Under the pieces are notes generated by a model. It was not told where the DNA came from. It did no database searches and saw nothing but the letters and a program-made list of their open reading frames with translations. This document shows, in pieces, positions 1-8,155 of a DNA stretch of 64,000 nt. Numbering within the stretch: position 1 is the stretch's first letter; each line of letters begins with the position of its first letter. The position numbers were made by a program, and so were the translations under genes. This stretch comes from Patescibacteria group bacterium (lineage in GTDB: Bacteria; Patescibacteriota; Patescibacteriia; 2-12-FULL-60-25), in NCBI GenBank assembly GCA_028688515.1, contig JAQTXZ010000001.1, positions 907,073-971,072 of the forward strand. Direction: 5' to 3'.

Positions 1-200
1 TACTGCAAACGCATGTCGACGTCTCCCAATTTACGCAACAGCAAAGACTGGTGCGTAAAACATTTGAACGCAATCGGAGCGTCAGACTTTTGTTCCGCAA
101 TCTTGCGGCCAACGGAAATCATACTGCGTTTAAAACGATGAGTTTCTACGCAAGCCGTGTAAAGCCAGGGATGGAGTTGAGAGACTAATTTTCTTTGCAT
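1..200 (-). CDS. VanW family protein, N-terminal part (runs off the window)
   Basis: Reading leftward from an ATG at 198-200 gives an open frame to the window edge. It begins MQRKLVSQLHPWLYTACVE and later reads HQSLLLRKLGDVDMRLQ. The 'K..SQLHP.LY' opening and the 'HQSLLLRKLG..DM.LQ' block match my memory of VanW (PF04294) proteins, first found in vancomycin-resistance clusters and common in unrelated bacteria. Their biochemical role is not established. About 66 codons are visible, so the C-terminal part lies outside. No Shine-Dalgarno sequence is visible before the ATG. Confidence 0.72.
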   Translation of the reverse strand, partial: MQRKLVSQLHPWLYTACVETHRFKRSMISVGRKIAEQKSDAPIAFKCFTHQSLLLRKLGDVDMRLQ

Positions 201-292
201 ATTCGCTCTAATCAACGGACATAGCCAAAGCCCATGACACGGGAGTATTATATTGTAATCGCAAAGAGAGTCAACAATGAAACGACACTTCC

Positions 293-409
293 GTCATCTC
301 GACCGGAACGTAGTGGAGTGGAGAGATCTCTTGAACAAAATAACAAAGTGACTGCGTTGATTAGCAATGAGATTTCTCCACTTCGCTCTAACGCTCCGGT
401 CGAAATGAC
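293..409. repeat. Inverted-repeat (REP/MITE-like) element upstream of polX
   Basis: About 40 bases starting GTCATCTCGACCGGAACG are repeated as an imperfect inverted copy ending CGCTCCGGTCGAAATGAC, with about 38 bases between. The whole can fold into one long hairpin. The 'GTCATTTCGACCGGAGC' word is a dispersed palindromic repeat seen in many bacterial genomes. An open frame happens to cross it and joins polX, but the protein from this stretch looks like translated repeat and is left out of the gene. Confidence 0.8.
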
Positions 410-446
410 AGAGAAGAGTCGAACTTCGCTCGCAATAACAAAACGT

Positions 447-2252
447 ATGACCAAAGCACAGCAGTTATCCAAAATATTCTACGAATTCTCGGCTTGGCAC
501 GAGATGAACGGCGTGGCTTTTAAGCCGCGGGCTTATCAAATTGTCTCGGAGTCAGTTGCGGCGCTGGGCGACGAGGTGGAGGCTGTCTGGCGCAAAGGTG
601 GAGTCAAGGGACTCAAAGAACTCCCCGGCATAGGACAAGCTACGGCTGATGCAATAGACGAATTTTTGCGCACCGGGCACATCAAAGAATACGAACAGAT
701 AAAAAAGAAATTTCCGGTGGACATCTGGGGTCTGTCGCAAATCGAAGGGCTTGGTCCGAAACACATTAAGGAGCTTTACGAACATCTTAAAGTTAAAAAC
801 GTTGATGACCTTAAACGCGCCCTAAAGTCCGGCAAGATCAAAGACTTGCCGCGCTGGGGTTTAAAGAGTCAAGAAAAACTTTCCAAGCAATTGCTGATGA
901 TGGAAGCTTCGTCCGGCCGACAGCTTTTGGGTTATGTTCTGCCTTCGGCGGATACAATCGTCAATGAGCTAAAAAATGTCCCCGGCGTCACTCGATGCAC
1001 CTATGCAGGATCTTTGCGCCGCAAACAAGAAACTGTCGGAGACATTGATTTGATTGCAACTTCAAAACATCCTGAAAAAATCATGGACGCTTTTGTACAA
1101 CTACCGCAAGTCGAATCAATACTCGTCAAAGGCAAGACCAAAACGTCCGTACGGCTCAAAATCGGAATCGACGCAGATCTGCGCGTTGTGCCGGACGAAG
1201 TCTACGGCGCGACGCTCCAATATTTTACCGGCGACAAAAAACACAATGTCATGCTGCGCGAGCTGGCGCTATCCAAAGGCTATACGTTGAATGAGTACGG
1301 ACTGTTTAAGTTACGGAAATCCCCTGTCGCATCGGACGCGACATCTCCTTTAACAAGGAGACTTAAAAACTCCCCCTTGCCAAGGGGGACAAAGGGGGAT
1401 CTGGTCGTATGCAAAACAGAAGAACAAATTTATCGCGCATTGGGTATGGAAACTCCCCCGCCCGAGCTGCGCGTCGGCGGAGATGAAATTGATACTGCGA
1501 GAAAACACAAACTGCCAAAACTTTTGCCATACGGTTCCGTCAAAGGTGATTTGCAAACGCAGACGACTTGGTCGGACGGCGCGAACAGCATCGAGGAGAT
1601 GGCCAAAGCCGCCAAAGCACGCGGCTTGAGTTATATGGCGGTTACGGATCACACAAAATCCCTGGCCTTTATCCACGGTCTGGACGAAAAACGTCTCGCG
1701 CAACAAGGGAAAGAAATCGACAAGCTGAATAAAAAGTTGCGCGGCTTTACAATTCTCAAAAGCACGGAGTGTGACATCCGCAAAGACGGTTCTTTGGATC
1801 TTACGGACGCGGCGCTATCCAAATTGGATTGGGTCGGCATTTCGATCCACTCGAATTTTAAACTATCGCAAGCAGAACAAACCAAACGTCTAGTCAAAGC
1901 CATGTCCAACAAATACGTTGACTGCGTTTTTCATCCGACTTGCCGCTTAATCGGCAAACGCGAACCGATTGAGCTGGACATGGATGAAATTTTTGCGGCC
2001 GCAAAAAAATTTAACGTCGCGATGGAAGTCAACTGCTTTCCGGAGCGATCAGACCTTCGCGACATTCATGTGCGTGCTGCGCTTAAAGCCGGCATTAAAC
2101 TCGTCATAAATACGGATGCCCACGCAACCGAACATTTCGACTTTATTCCCTTGGGCGAAGCTATCGCCCGCCGCGGCTGGGCCACAAAATCCGACGTCTT
2201 AAACACCCGCGACGTTAAGGCGCTGCTCGCCTGTTGCAAAAGAAACAAATAA
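447..2252 (+). CDS. polX: DNA polymerase X family protein (DNA polymerase beta-like core plus PHP domain)
   Basis: Bacterial PolX combines a beta-type gap-filling polymerase with a C-terminal PHP phosphoesterase/exonuclease and acts in base-excision-type repair. In order: an N-terminal helix-hairpin-helix domain (ELPGIGQATADAIDEFL), a second HhH segment (IEGLGPKHIKELY), the nucleotidyltransferase core (AGSLRRKQETVGDIDLIAT with the catalytic DID triad), and a PHP domain (LQTQTTWSDGANSIEEM, VTDHTKSLAF, NTDAHATEHF). I start at ATG 447 (MTKAQQLSKIFYEF) because the 71 codons before it are translated inverted repeat. The residue after LQ in the PHP motif is normally the H of LHxHT; here it reads QTQTTWSDG, so one metal ligand may be lost. 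About 30 codons of repeat DNA sit in frame near residues 291-320. Confidence 0.93.
   Translation: MTKAQQLSKIFYEFSAWHEMNGVAFKPRAYQIVSESVAALGDEVEAVWRKGGVKGLKELPGIGQATADAIDEFLRTGHIKEYEQIKKKFPVDIWGLSQIEGLGPKHIKELYEHLKVKNVDDLKRALKSGKIKDLPRWGLKSQEKLSKQLLMMEASSGRQLLGYVLPSADTIVNELKNVPGVTRCTYAGSLRRKQETVGDIDLIATSKHPEKIMDAFVQLPQVESILVKGKTKTSVRLKIGIDADLRVVPDEVYGATLQYFTGDKKHNVMLRELALSKGYTLNEYGLFKLRKSPVASDATSPLTRRLKNSPLPRGTKGDLVVCKTEEQIYRALGMETPPPELRVGGDEIDTARKHKLPKLLPYGSVKGDLQTQTTWSDGANSIEEMAKAAKARGLSYMAVTDHTKSLAFIHGLDEKRLAQQGKEIDKLNKKLRGFTILKSTECDIRKDGSLDLTDAALSKLDWVGISIHSNFKLSQAEQTKRLVKAMSNKYVDCVFHPTCRLIGKREPIELDMDEIFAAAKKFNVAMEVNCFPERSDLRDIHVRAALKAGIKLVINTDAHATEHFDFIPLGEAIARRGWATKSDVLNTRDVKALLACCKRNK
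1318..1402. repeat. Repeat element inserted in frame inside polX
   Basis: This stretch encodes SPVASDATSPLTRRLKNSP and on, between 'NEYGLFKL' and 'CKTEEQIYRALGM', two blocks that are nearly adjacent in other PolX proteins. The DNA is built of short inverted words (CTCCTTTAACAAGGAG; CCCCCTTGCCAAGGGGG) like the noncoding repeat at 17365-17480. It keeps the reading frame. Confidence 0.75.
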
Positions 2253-2255
2253 AAT

Positions 2256-3125
2256 ATGAATCTCGGAGTCATATTCGCACTCGGCGCTTTGCTCGGTTGG
2301 TCGTTTGGAGATTTCTCCATTCAAAAAACAGTTCGTGCCATAGGAAATGTCCGAGCAATTTTTTACATCTCAATCACCGGCGGAATTTTGCTGCTGCCTT
2401 TTATCTGGCGCGAAATTATTCCGGCATTTTCATCTGTCTCAAACTTTCCATTGATCATTTTTGCCTGCATCCTGGTTCTGGTTACAGCGCTGGCCAATTT
2501 TGAAGGTTTAAAAAAAGGCAAACTCTCCGTGGTCTTGCCAATCAACGGAGTCGAACTAGTCATAGCCATCGCTTTAGCCGCACTTATAAGCGGAGAAAGA
2601 TACCATTCGCTAATCTACCTTGGCATCGTACTTGTGTTCGTAGGTCTTTTATTGACGACAATTACTTCGATCAAAAATCTGACCGATTTAAAATGGGAGA
2701 AAGGCGTCGCTTGGGCGCTGACGGGCGCGATTTTACTAGGCGTTAGCAATTACACGATCGGACTTACGAGCAGAACTTTTTCTCCGATTTTTTCCATCTG
2801 GCTGACTCATTCGGTTGCGGCCATCGCCACATTTTTGATCATGCTAAAGCGCAAAGAAATCTCCGCGATACGCAATGATCTGAAAAATCATTTCAACATC
2901 ATCGCCGCGCAAAGCCTGCTAGACAACCTAGCTTGGATAAGTTTCGCTTATGCCACAACGCTGATACCAATCGGCATCGCCACAACAATCAGCGAGGGCT
3001 ATTTGGCGCTTGGCGCAATTTTAGGCATGACCATCAACCAAGAAAAACTTCGACGCCACCAGTTATTTGGCGTCGCCCTAACGATCATTTCCGTCTTGTT
3101 GCTTTCTTGGCTGATTGGAGTTTAA
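2256..3125 (+). CDS. EamA/DMT-superfamily membrane transporter
   Basis: A 289-residue protein made of about ten hydrophobic segments in two repeated halves, the layout of EamA-type drug/metabolite transporters of the inner membrane. The start (MNLGVIFALGALLGWSFGDF) and the second half beginning near 'WALTGAILLGVSNYTIGL' are the two EamA repeats. The substrate cannot be told from sequence. The ATG lies three bases after the polX stop, so the two are likely co-transcribed. Its stop overlaps the stop of the convergent PEBP-like gene by four bases. Confidence 0.85.
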   Translation: MNLGVIFALGALLGWSFGDFSIQKTVRAIGNVRAIFYISITGGILLLPFIWREIIPAFSSVSNFPLIIFACILVLVTALANFEGLKKGKLSVVLPINGVELVIAIALAALISGERYHSLIYLGIVLVFVGLLLTTITSIKNLTDLKWEKGVAWALTGAILLGVSNYTIGLTSRTFSPIFSIWLTHSVAAIATFLIMLKRKEISAIRNDLKNHFNIIAAQSLLDNLAWISFAYATTLIPIGIATTISEGYLALGAILGMTINQEKLRRHQLFGVALTIISVLLLSWLIGV

Positions 3126-3583
3126 ACATCTCCTCCCCTATCATAAACTCCCATCAACTCCGCGTGTTCGATGACGTGATTTTCCATGGCAAGCATAACC
3201 TCGGACTTGGTCACATCCGGATTAAGATCGAGCATGTCGTCCAACGCAAACAATTTAAAGAAGTAACGATGTTGACCGACAGGCGGACAAGGCCCACCGT
3301 ATGCCATGTGGCCTCTTGTATTTTTACCTACAACGCCGGGTGGATTTTCATTTTCTGAAACGACTTTGACGTGCGGAGGAACGTTGAACACAACCCAATG
3401 ATCCCACACGCCATCCGGTCTGAATACCTTTGGCACGTCCGGATCGTCCATAATCAAAACCAAACTTTTTGCATTTTCCGGCACGTCCAAAAACTCCAAA
3501 GGCGGACTCATGTTTTCACCATCGCATGTGTATTTGCTTGGTATTCTCTCATTTTGGCCAAATGCAGAACTTGTGATGCGCAT
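3122..3583 (-). CDS. YbhB/YbcL family protein (PEBP, Raf kinase inhibitor-like)
   Basis: A 153-residue single-domain protein of the phosphatidylethanolamine-binding family. Diagnostic blocks are IPSKYTCDGENMSPPLEF at the start, VLIMDDPDVP with the ligand-pocket aspartate, DHWVVFNVPP, and GHMAYGGPCPPVGQHRYFF, where Gly-Pro-Cys-Pro-Pro and His line the anion-binding pocket. There is no signal peptide, so it should be cytoplasmic. Bacterial members have no firmly established role. The gene is convergent with the EamA transporter and their stop codons overlap. Confidence 0.92.
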   Translation of the reverse strand: MRITSSAFGQNERIPSKYTCDGENMSPPLEFLDVPENAKSLVLIMDDPDVPKVFRPDGVWDHWVVFNVPPHVKVVSENENPPGVVGKNTRGHMAYGGPCPPVGQHRYFFKLFALDDMLDLNPDVTKSEVMLAMENHVIEHAELMGVYDRGGDV

Positions 3584-3727
3584 ATGATTTTGGTTATGAA
3601 TTAGCTAATTTTAGCTTAACAAGATATAAGGATCGAGGAAGTGGACAACAATCAGACTCTTGACTTTATCCGCTATTTTTGCTTAGCTTGTTCGCACAAC
3701 GACAGCCAACCCGGAAGAGGTTACCTC

Positions 3728-4717
3728 ATGAATGGAATCACTCCCCGTTTCGCTCTTTACCTTACCAAACTCGAACAGGACGTCTGGGACGCTCTGTGCA
3801 TCAAATCAGAAAAAATCGGAGACAAACTCCACGTCGGCATTCCGCGAGATCCAGCAATCTGCCTCGCCGAATGGATTTCCGAAAAAGCGTCGGTCACCAT
3901 CGAACTCGTCGAGGAGACCATCCAGCGCTTCGTAGAACAAAGGCTTCTCATCCAATTCTGCGACAAGGACGACGCACGCAACAGGGGCTATACCTTCGGG
4001 TACAACTACGAGCTGTTCGTGGTTCAGCCCATCGCATTCCACATGGTTGCGTACGAAGATCCCAAGGTCAAGGAAGTCCTCAAGACCTTACAAAACATGT
4101 ACGTCGCCGGACGCGAGGTTATGATTGCCAGGCGGCTCGAAGACTGGTTAATGGAACAATTGGGTGAGTCATCTGACACCCAGACGTTTCGCAGACGGTG
4201 CTTCGAGTGGTCAAAGAATCTTATTTTCTCCGTGGGCGGCATCTTCCAACGACAGGGAGATGATGAGTACTTCCTGGTCTGCTGGCCGGGCTACGAAGCC
4301 AATCGGCTCGTCGAGAAAGATGATTCGGACGATGAACAACCATCCTTCCGTCCCTTGCCGCAAATCGACGAACGCGCCCTGCGGCCAGCGGAGGCGCTGG
4401 TGCCGCATTCTCCAATCATAGTGTTGCTGGGAGTGGCTCAGATCAAGGGATTGTTCCAAGGGCACGTCATGAGTCATTGCGAACTTCGCCCTTCCAACCT
4501 CACAGATGACGCTCTGAGCGCAGAAGCTGACGAGCTCGCCGAGCTGAGCGAGCTGATCTCTGATCGCAGCAAGTGCATCTCAGACGAGATCAAGCGCCGC
4601 AAGCTCGCCGCGCAACGCGAACCCCTGGTTCGTGAGCTGGCCGAGCTCGAAAGCAGAAGCTCCGAGATAAAGCTCCGACTCGCGTTCATAGATCAGGTAC
4701 TTTCAGCCACCGTCTGA
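3728..4717 (+). CDS. Unrecognised protein with N-terminal winged-helix-like region and C-terminal coiled coil
   Basis: I do not recognise the family. Residues about 10-75 (KLEQDVWDALCIKSEKIG … ECLAEWIS-like helices … VEETIQRFVEQRLLI) have the spacing of a winged helix. The last 80 residues are charged and Leu/Glu/Arg-rich with heptads (ADELAELSELISDRSK, ELAELESRSSEIKLRLA), predicting a coiled coil. The frame opens at GTG 3641, but GGAAGAGG at 3713-3720 lies seven bases before ATG 3728, so I start there. Base use is GC-leaning, with GAG/CTC-rich codons unlike the neighbouring EamA gene. A terminator follows directly. Confidence 0.7.
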   Translation: MNGITPRFALYLTKLEQDVWDALCIKSEKIGDKLHVGIPRDPAICLAEWISEKASVTIELVEETIQRFVEQRLLIQFCDKDDARNRGYTFGYNYELFVVQPIAFHMVAYEDPKVKEVLKTLQNMYVAGREVMIARRLEDWLMEQLGESSDTQTFRRRCFEWSKNLIFSVGGIFQRQGDDEYFLVCWPGYEANRLVEKDDSDDEQPSFRPLPQIDERALRPAEALVPHSPIIVLLGVAQIKGLFQGHVMSHCELRPSNLTDDALSAEADELAELSELISDRSKCISDEIKRRKLAAQREPLVRELAELESRSSEIKLRLAFIDQVLSATV

Positions 4718-4728
4718 CCGTTGACTCA

Positions 4729-4755
4729 CGCCAAGTGCTCCTTGGCGATTTTTTT
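4729..4755 (+). terminator. Rho-independent terminator
   Basis: CGCCAAG pairs with CTTGGCG around a five-base loop, followed by A and a run of T. It lies just after the 3728-4717 gene. Confidence 0.85.
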
Positions 4756-4762
4756 AAATAAT

Positions 4763-4793
4763 CCAACACAAAAACCCCTTCCGGGATTTTTGT
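4763..4793 (-). terminator. Terminator of tRNA-Lys
   Basis: On the minus strand a hairpin of the form AAAAATCCC / GGGGTTTTT lies immediately beyond the tRNA CCA end, with T-rich 3' arm. Confidence 0.6.
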
Positions 4794-4869
4794 TGGTGCG
4801 ACGGCCGGGGTTTGAACCCGGGACCTTGGGCTTAAGAGGCCCCTGCTCTACCAGCTGAGCTACCGTCGC
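4794..4869 (-). tRNA. tRNA-Lys (anticodon CTT)
   Basis: A full cloverleaf can be drawn. The acceptor stem is GCGACGG/CCGTCGC, the D arm GCTC…GAGC, the anticodon loop CTCTTAA (anticodon CTT), and the T arm CCGGG-TTCAAAC-CCCGG. The discriminator is A and the CCA end is encoded. One base pair at the top of the anticodon stem is mismatched (G·A). Confidence 0.95.
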
Positions 4870-4923
4870 AAATATTTCTATTTGCGTCGCTATAATACGA
4901 AACTATGCGATAAACGTCAAGAT

Positions 4924-4947
4924 AAAAAAGAAGCCCCGGAACGGGAC
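4924..4947 (-). terminator. Terminator overlapping the end of the 4947-5639 gene
   Basis: On the minus strand GTCCCG-TTC-CGGGGC is followed by TTCTTTTTT. The hairpin begins at the stop codon. Confidence 0.7.
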
Positions 4948-5639
4948 TAGAGTAGAAAAGCATTCGGCGTGACGAGGTTGGGCGGCTGAGCGTCTGCCGG
5001 GAAGGGTTGGAAGTGTATTGCTTCACCGGGCGCATATGCCACGCCAAGAATCGTCTCGTTGGTAACATTTGAAGTTCTGAGAAACAAGCGATCGCCCGTT
5101 TCGGGAGAGGCAAAGTTAGCCTGGCATCCGTCGCCATCAAAGCCATCCTCACGCAAGGCGATAGATCGAGCTAGAAGATAGACAAGATGAACGGCGCTCG
5201 GCAGGGATGAGAATATACCGCTGCTGCCGTTCGAAAAGTTCTCATAAGGCAAAATACCGTGAGACCAAGCAATCCATGCTCCGTGAGCGGTAGCGCTCAA
5301 GCCGAGCAAATACGGGCCGATCTCTGCGGGGAGCATCAGACTGATTCTGCGCTTGGCAAAGAACGGAAAAAGACCGGCAAACAGGTCTACTCCCTTAGGG
5401 CACCAGCACAGTTGGCGAGCGCCGGTTTGAATCTCTCTAAAGAGCCTTGCAGAACCCGCGTCCACCGAAAACCGCGGCGCTCTCATGGCGGGCATATGAA
5501 GGTGTCGCCTGAGCATATCGTACGACTGCTGTTGAGTTTCCCAGTGTTCCCGAGTGAACTTCAACAAATTGCATACAGGCGTCGGAACTTCGTCCGACGC
5601 AAAAGTTTCTGCTTCCGCTGTGCTTCTTACATCTGGCAC
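4947..5639 (-). CDS. Unrecognised protein, paralogue of the next gene upstream
   Basis: A 230-residue protein of no family known to me. It starts at GTG 5637-5639, six bases after a perfect AAGGAGG. It aligns along most of its length with the product of 5715-6437: ARQLCWCPKGVDLFAGLFPF against NRRVCWCPPGINLFTDLYPY, LPSAVHLVYLLA against LPNAVQMAYLIA, LFLRTSNVTNETILGVAY against FFRTSTRPTNDVIVAAAY, and matching C-termini (NAFLL / DAFILV). The shared CWCP motif could bind metal or form a disulphide. No signal peptide or membrane segment is visible. It is the second gene of a two-gene unit closed by a terminator. Confidence 0.75.
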   Translation of the reverse strand: MPDVRSTAEAETFASDEVPTPVCNLLKFTREHWETQQQSYDMLRRHLHMPAMRAPRFSVDAGSARLFREIQTGARQLCWCPKGVDLFAGLFPFFAKRRISLMLPAEIGPYLLGLSATAHGAWIAWSHGILPYENFSNGSSGIFSSLPSAVHLVYLLARSIALREDGFDGDGCQANFASPETGDRLFLRTSNVTNETILGVAYAPGEAIHFQPFPADAQPPNLVTPNAFLL

Positions 5640-5714
5640 GGTATTCCTCCTTGCGAAAAACGTTATTAATTTGTATCACGATAACAAAAATTTTTCCATA
5701 AAAAGACCCCAACC

Positions 5715-6437
5715 TCACACCAGGATAAAGGCATCCATGGTTTTGAGATCGGGGGCAGAACGCGTCCGGAACGTGCGCAAGATGAGTCGTCTGCCGGGAA
5801 GATAGGCCGCAGCGACGATCACGTCGTTCGTTGGACGAGTGGAAGTGCGAAAGAACGTCAGTGACCGCTCGTCCGCGCTCGAGATGAGTTTGAGCGCAGA
5901 GCTGTCTTCGGTCTCGATGAGCCAAGCGATGAGATACGCCATCTGCACAGCGTTAGGCAAAGGAATCGCGAGCTGCACGCCGCTACTTGGCCGAGGGTAG
6001 TGTCCTCGTTCAAAATCATTGCGGTAGTCAGCCTCGCGGTTGTAGCAATGTGCGCGATAAGCGATCCACACATCGGATTCGCAGCGTCTGATCTTTGGGT
6101 CATCAACCATCGACTGCTCGTACTCTATGGCAATGCCCTGGACATCGAAGTACGGGTACAGATCCGTGAAGAGATTGATTCCCGGCGGACACCAGCAGAC
6201 CCTGCGGTTATCGCGGAATACGCTCTGCATAAACCTTCCGGCACTCTGCGGGACAGAGTAATCGCATGGCATTCGACCGGCAGCTCCGATTCTGGCAAAG
6301 AACGCACTATACTCCCTGGCCAGATTCCGCCAGTGATCACGCAAAACGTCCTTAAGACCGATACACAACGGCGTTGTTTCTGATTCGTCGACGACTCTCA
6401 GCGCGTCAACATTTGATTTCGGACTTGGCAGCGGCAT
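5715..6437 (-). CDS. Unrecognised protein, paralogue of the 4947-5639 product
   Basis: A 240-residue protein starting at ATG 6437 after AAGGAGG with an eight-base gap. A TATAAT box with the TGC extension lies upstream. It shares with its neighbour a central RRVCWCPPGINLFTDLYPYF block, a helical LPNAVQMAYLIAWLIETED segment and an FFRTS…VAAAYLPG segment. Divergence between the two is large, so the duplication looks old or was followed by fast change. The function cannot be inferred. Confidence 0.75.
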   Translation of the reverse strand: MPLPSPKSNVDALRVVDESETTPLCIGLKDVLRDHWRNLAREYSAFFARIGAAGRMPCDYSVPQSAGRFMQSVFRDNRRVCWCPPGINLFTDLYPYFDVQGIAIEYEQSMVDDPKIRRCESDVWIAYRAHCYNREADYRNDFERGHYPRPSSGVQLAIPLPNAVQMAYLIAWLIETEDSSALKLISSADERSLTFFRTSTRPTNDVIVAAAYLPGRRLILRTFRTRSAPDLKTMDAFILV

Positions 6438-6469
6438 TTAACCGACCTCCTTGTTAAACCGTAAAAACA

Positions 6470-6475
6470 TTATAG
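6470..6475 (-). promoter_or_regulatory. Extended -10 promoter of the paralogue pair
   Basis: On the minus strand the sequence reads GATGCTATAATG, a consensus -10 with TGn extension, about 33 bases before the start codon. No clear TTGACA is visible at the right distance. Confidence 0.6.
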
Positions 6476-6522
6476 CATCTTGTCATTGATGGCGTTATCG
6501 CATATTATGCCAACGCAAATAA

Positions 6523-6599
6523 GCGCCCGTAGCTCAGCTGGATAGAGTACTTCCCTCCGAAGGAAGGGGTCAGTGGTTCAAATCCACTCGGGCGCACCA
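6523..6599 (+). tRNA. tRNA-Arg (anticodon CCG)
   Basis: The cloverleaf has acceptor stem GCGCCCG/CGGGCGC, anticodon stem CTTCC/GGAAG with loop CTCCGAA (anticodon CCG), a T arm with loop TTCAAAT, discriminator A and an encoded CCA. Confidence 0.96.
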
Positions 6600-6716
6600 C
6601 CCCTTGTTTAAGCTACGTACGTCATCTAATCTATACCTATGGTTAATAACGAAATCTTCAACCCGCCCAAGGTTCCTATGATGGGATGAGTAATTTCGTC
6701 AGGCGTTTCCCGTCCG

Positions 6717-6746
6717 CCGTTTAGTTCCGACTGAACGGTTTTTTTA
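6717..6746 (+). terminator. Terminator between tRNA-Arg and the KamA gene
   Basis: CCGTTTAGT pairs with ACTGAACGG around a TCCG loop and is followed by seven T. It ends 18 bases before the next ATG, so it either ends tRNA transcription or attenuates the downstream gene. Confidence 0.8.
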
Positions 6747-6764
6747 TTCTAAACAATCAACCTT

Positions 6765-7757
6765 ATGCCTCTAGAAAATTGGCAAAAAGATCTGCGACAT
6801 TGCGTACGGAACATTGATGAATTAGAGAGTTACGTCGCCATCAAAGATAAAGAACTGCTGCGAAAAGCTATCAGCCGCATGCGACTATCGATCACGCCGC
6901 ACACGCTCAAACTGATTGATTTTAATAATCCGCACGATCCCTTACTACGGATGTGTTTGCCGCAAGCACAAGAGCTGGCATTCGCGGCAGGCGAAACATA
7001 TGATCCTATAGGCGACGACAAAAAATCTCCACTCCCCTTTTTAGTACACCGTTATCCTGATCGCGCCTTGATCCATGCAACGTACGTTTGCGCCCAATAC
7101 TGCCGCTTCTGTTTTCGCCGTACCAAAACAGGCCATGCCAACCCGGGCCCGTCGGCCCAAGATCGGGCTATGATCATCAAATATATCGCGGACCATCCCG
7201 GCATAGAAGAAGCCATCCTCTCTGGCGGCGATCCGTTGATGCTCACCGATCAGGAGCTGGCCGCCTGGCTCAAGGCTCTCAGCTCAGTGCCGACTCTGCA
7301 GCGCATCCGCATTCACACGCGCTTGCCCGTGACCCTTCCCTCGCGCGTTACACCGGCACTGGTACGCACGCTCAAGCGCTTCCAAAAAACCGAGTTCCCC
7401 ATCTACCTCGTGACGCACTTCAACCATCCGCAAGAAATAGCTGCGGATAACGTCAAAGCCATCGCCCGGTTGGTCAATGCCGGCATCGTGGTACGCAACC
7501 AAAGCGTGCTACTGAAAGATGTTAATGACGACCTTAACGTGATGACCGAACTGCTCAAACGATTGATTACCATACGTATCGTTCCCTATTACGTGCATCA
7601 ACTTGATAAAGCGCAAGGCATCAATCATTTTCGCGTGCCCGTAAATCGCGGAAAAAAACTGATAGCGGAATTGCACGGGCATCTGAGCGGCATCGCAATT
7701 CCTAAGTTTATGCTAGACTCCCCTGACGGCTCAGGCAAAAAAGTATTAGCAGCCTAA
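6765..7757 (+). CDS. KamA family radical SAM protein (lysine 2,3-aminomutase / EpmB-like)
   Basis: A 330-residue radical-SAM enzyme. The 4Fe-4S cluster motif CAQYCRFCFR has Cys 109, 113 and 116 in the CxxxCxxC spacing. The SAM-binding stretch EEAILSGGDPLMLTD and the C-terminal block IPKFMLDSPDGSGK match the KamA/EpmB family, which isomerises L-alpha-lysine to beta-lysine using PLP. The PLP lysine of the family lies in the C-terminal block, and GSGKK supplies a candidate. The length fits the short EpmB type better than the longer clostridial KamA. Whether the substrate is free lysine or a protein-bound lysine cannot be decided here, and no EF-P gene is in the window. No Shine-Dalgarno sequence precedes the ATG. 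Confidence 0.9.
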   Translation: MPLENWQKDLRHCVRNIDELESYVAIKDKELLRKAISRMRLSITPHTLKLIDFNNPHDPLLRMCLPQAQELAFAAGETYDPIGDDKKSPLPFLVHRYPDRALIHATYVCAQYCRFCFRRTKTGHANPGPSAQDRAMIIKYIADHPGIEEAILSGGDPLMLTDQELAAWLKALSSVPTLQRIRIHTRLPVTLPSRVTPALVRTLKRFQKTEFPIYLVTHFNHPQEIAADNVKAIARLVNAGIVVRNQSVLLKDVNDDLNVMTELLKRLITIRIVPYYVHQLDKAQGINHFRVPVNRGKKLIAELHGHLSGIAIPKFMLDSPDGSGKKVLAA

Positions 7758-7783
7758 CGGCGACCGTGATATATATACTGCAT

Positions 7784-8113
7784 ATGCCCATCACCAACAT
7801 CACCAATCAACAAGATTTTGAACAGACGCTGCAAAATAACAAACTCGTCGTCGCGGATTTTTATTCCACCGACTGTCCGCCATGCGCCAATCTCGCGCCG
7901 ATCTATGAAGCTGTGGCTGAAAAATATTCTGACGTTAAATTCATCAAAATCATGCGCCAAGAAAATCGCGAGCTAGCGCAATCATATTTTGTCATGAGCT
8001 CGCCTTCCATCCTCTTTTTCCGCGGCGGGCAACTTTTGGACAATCGCCTTTCCGGCACCATCAATCAAAACGAACTAGAAGCTGCGATTCAAGCTTTGCG
8101 AAACAATAAATAA
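7784..8113 (+). CDS. Thioredoxin-like protein with CPPC active site
   Basis: A 109-residue thioredoxin fold protein (VVADFYSTDCPPCANLAPIYE … FVMSSPSILFFRGGQ). The cis-proline block SSPSILFF and the redox pair Cys31-Cys34 are present. The dipeptide between the cysteines is Pro-Pro rather than the usual Gly-Pro, which should shift the redox potential. The frame opens at GTG 7766, but ATG 7784 begins the conserved domain and has TATACT four bases upstream. It follows the KamA gene by 26 bases. No signal peptide, so cytoplasmic. Confidence 0.92.
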   Translation: MPITNITNQQDFEQTLQNNKLVVADFYSTDCPPCANLAPIYEAVAEKYSDVKFIKIMRQENRELAQSYFVMSSPSILFFRGGQLLDNRLSGTINQNELEAAIQALRNNK

Positions 8114-8135
8114 AAAAGAGACGCGAGAGTGCGTC
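8112..8135 (-). terminator. Terminator of the zinc-finger gene
   Basis: On the minus strand GACGC-ACTCTC-GCGTC is followed by TCTTTTTT, just downstream of the 8156-8629 gene and abutting the thioredoxin stop. Confidence 0.75.
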
Positions 8136-8155
8136 AAGGTTGAAGCCGTACGGGC

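Noticed and set aside
234..446. 71-codon N-terminal extension of DNA polymerase X
   Set aside because: It is translated inverted repeat (293-409). The conserved protein starts at ATG 447.
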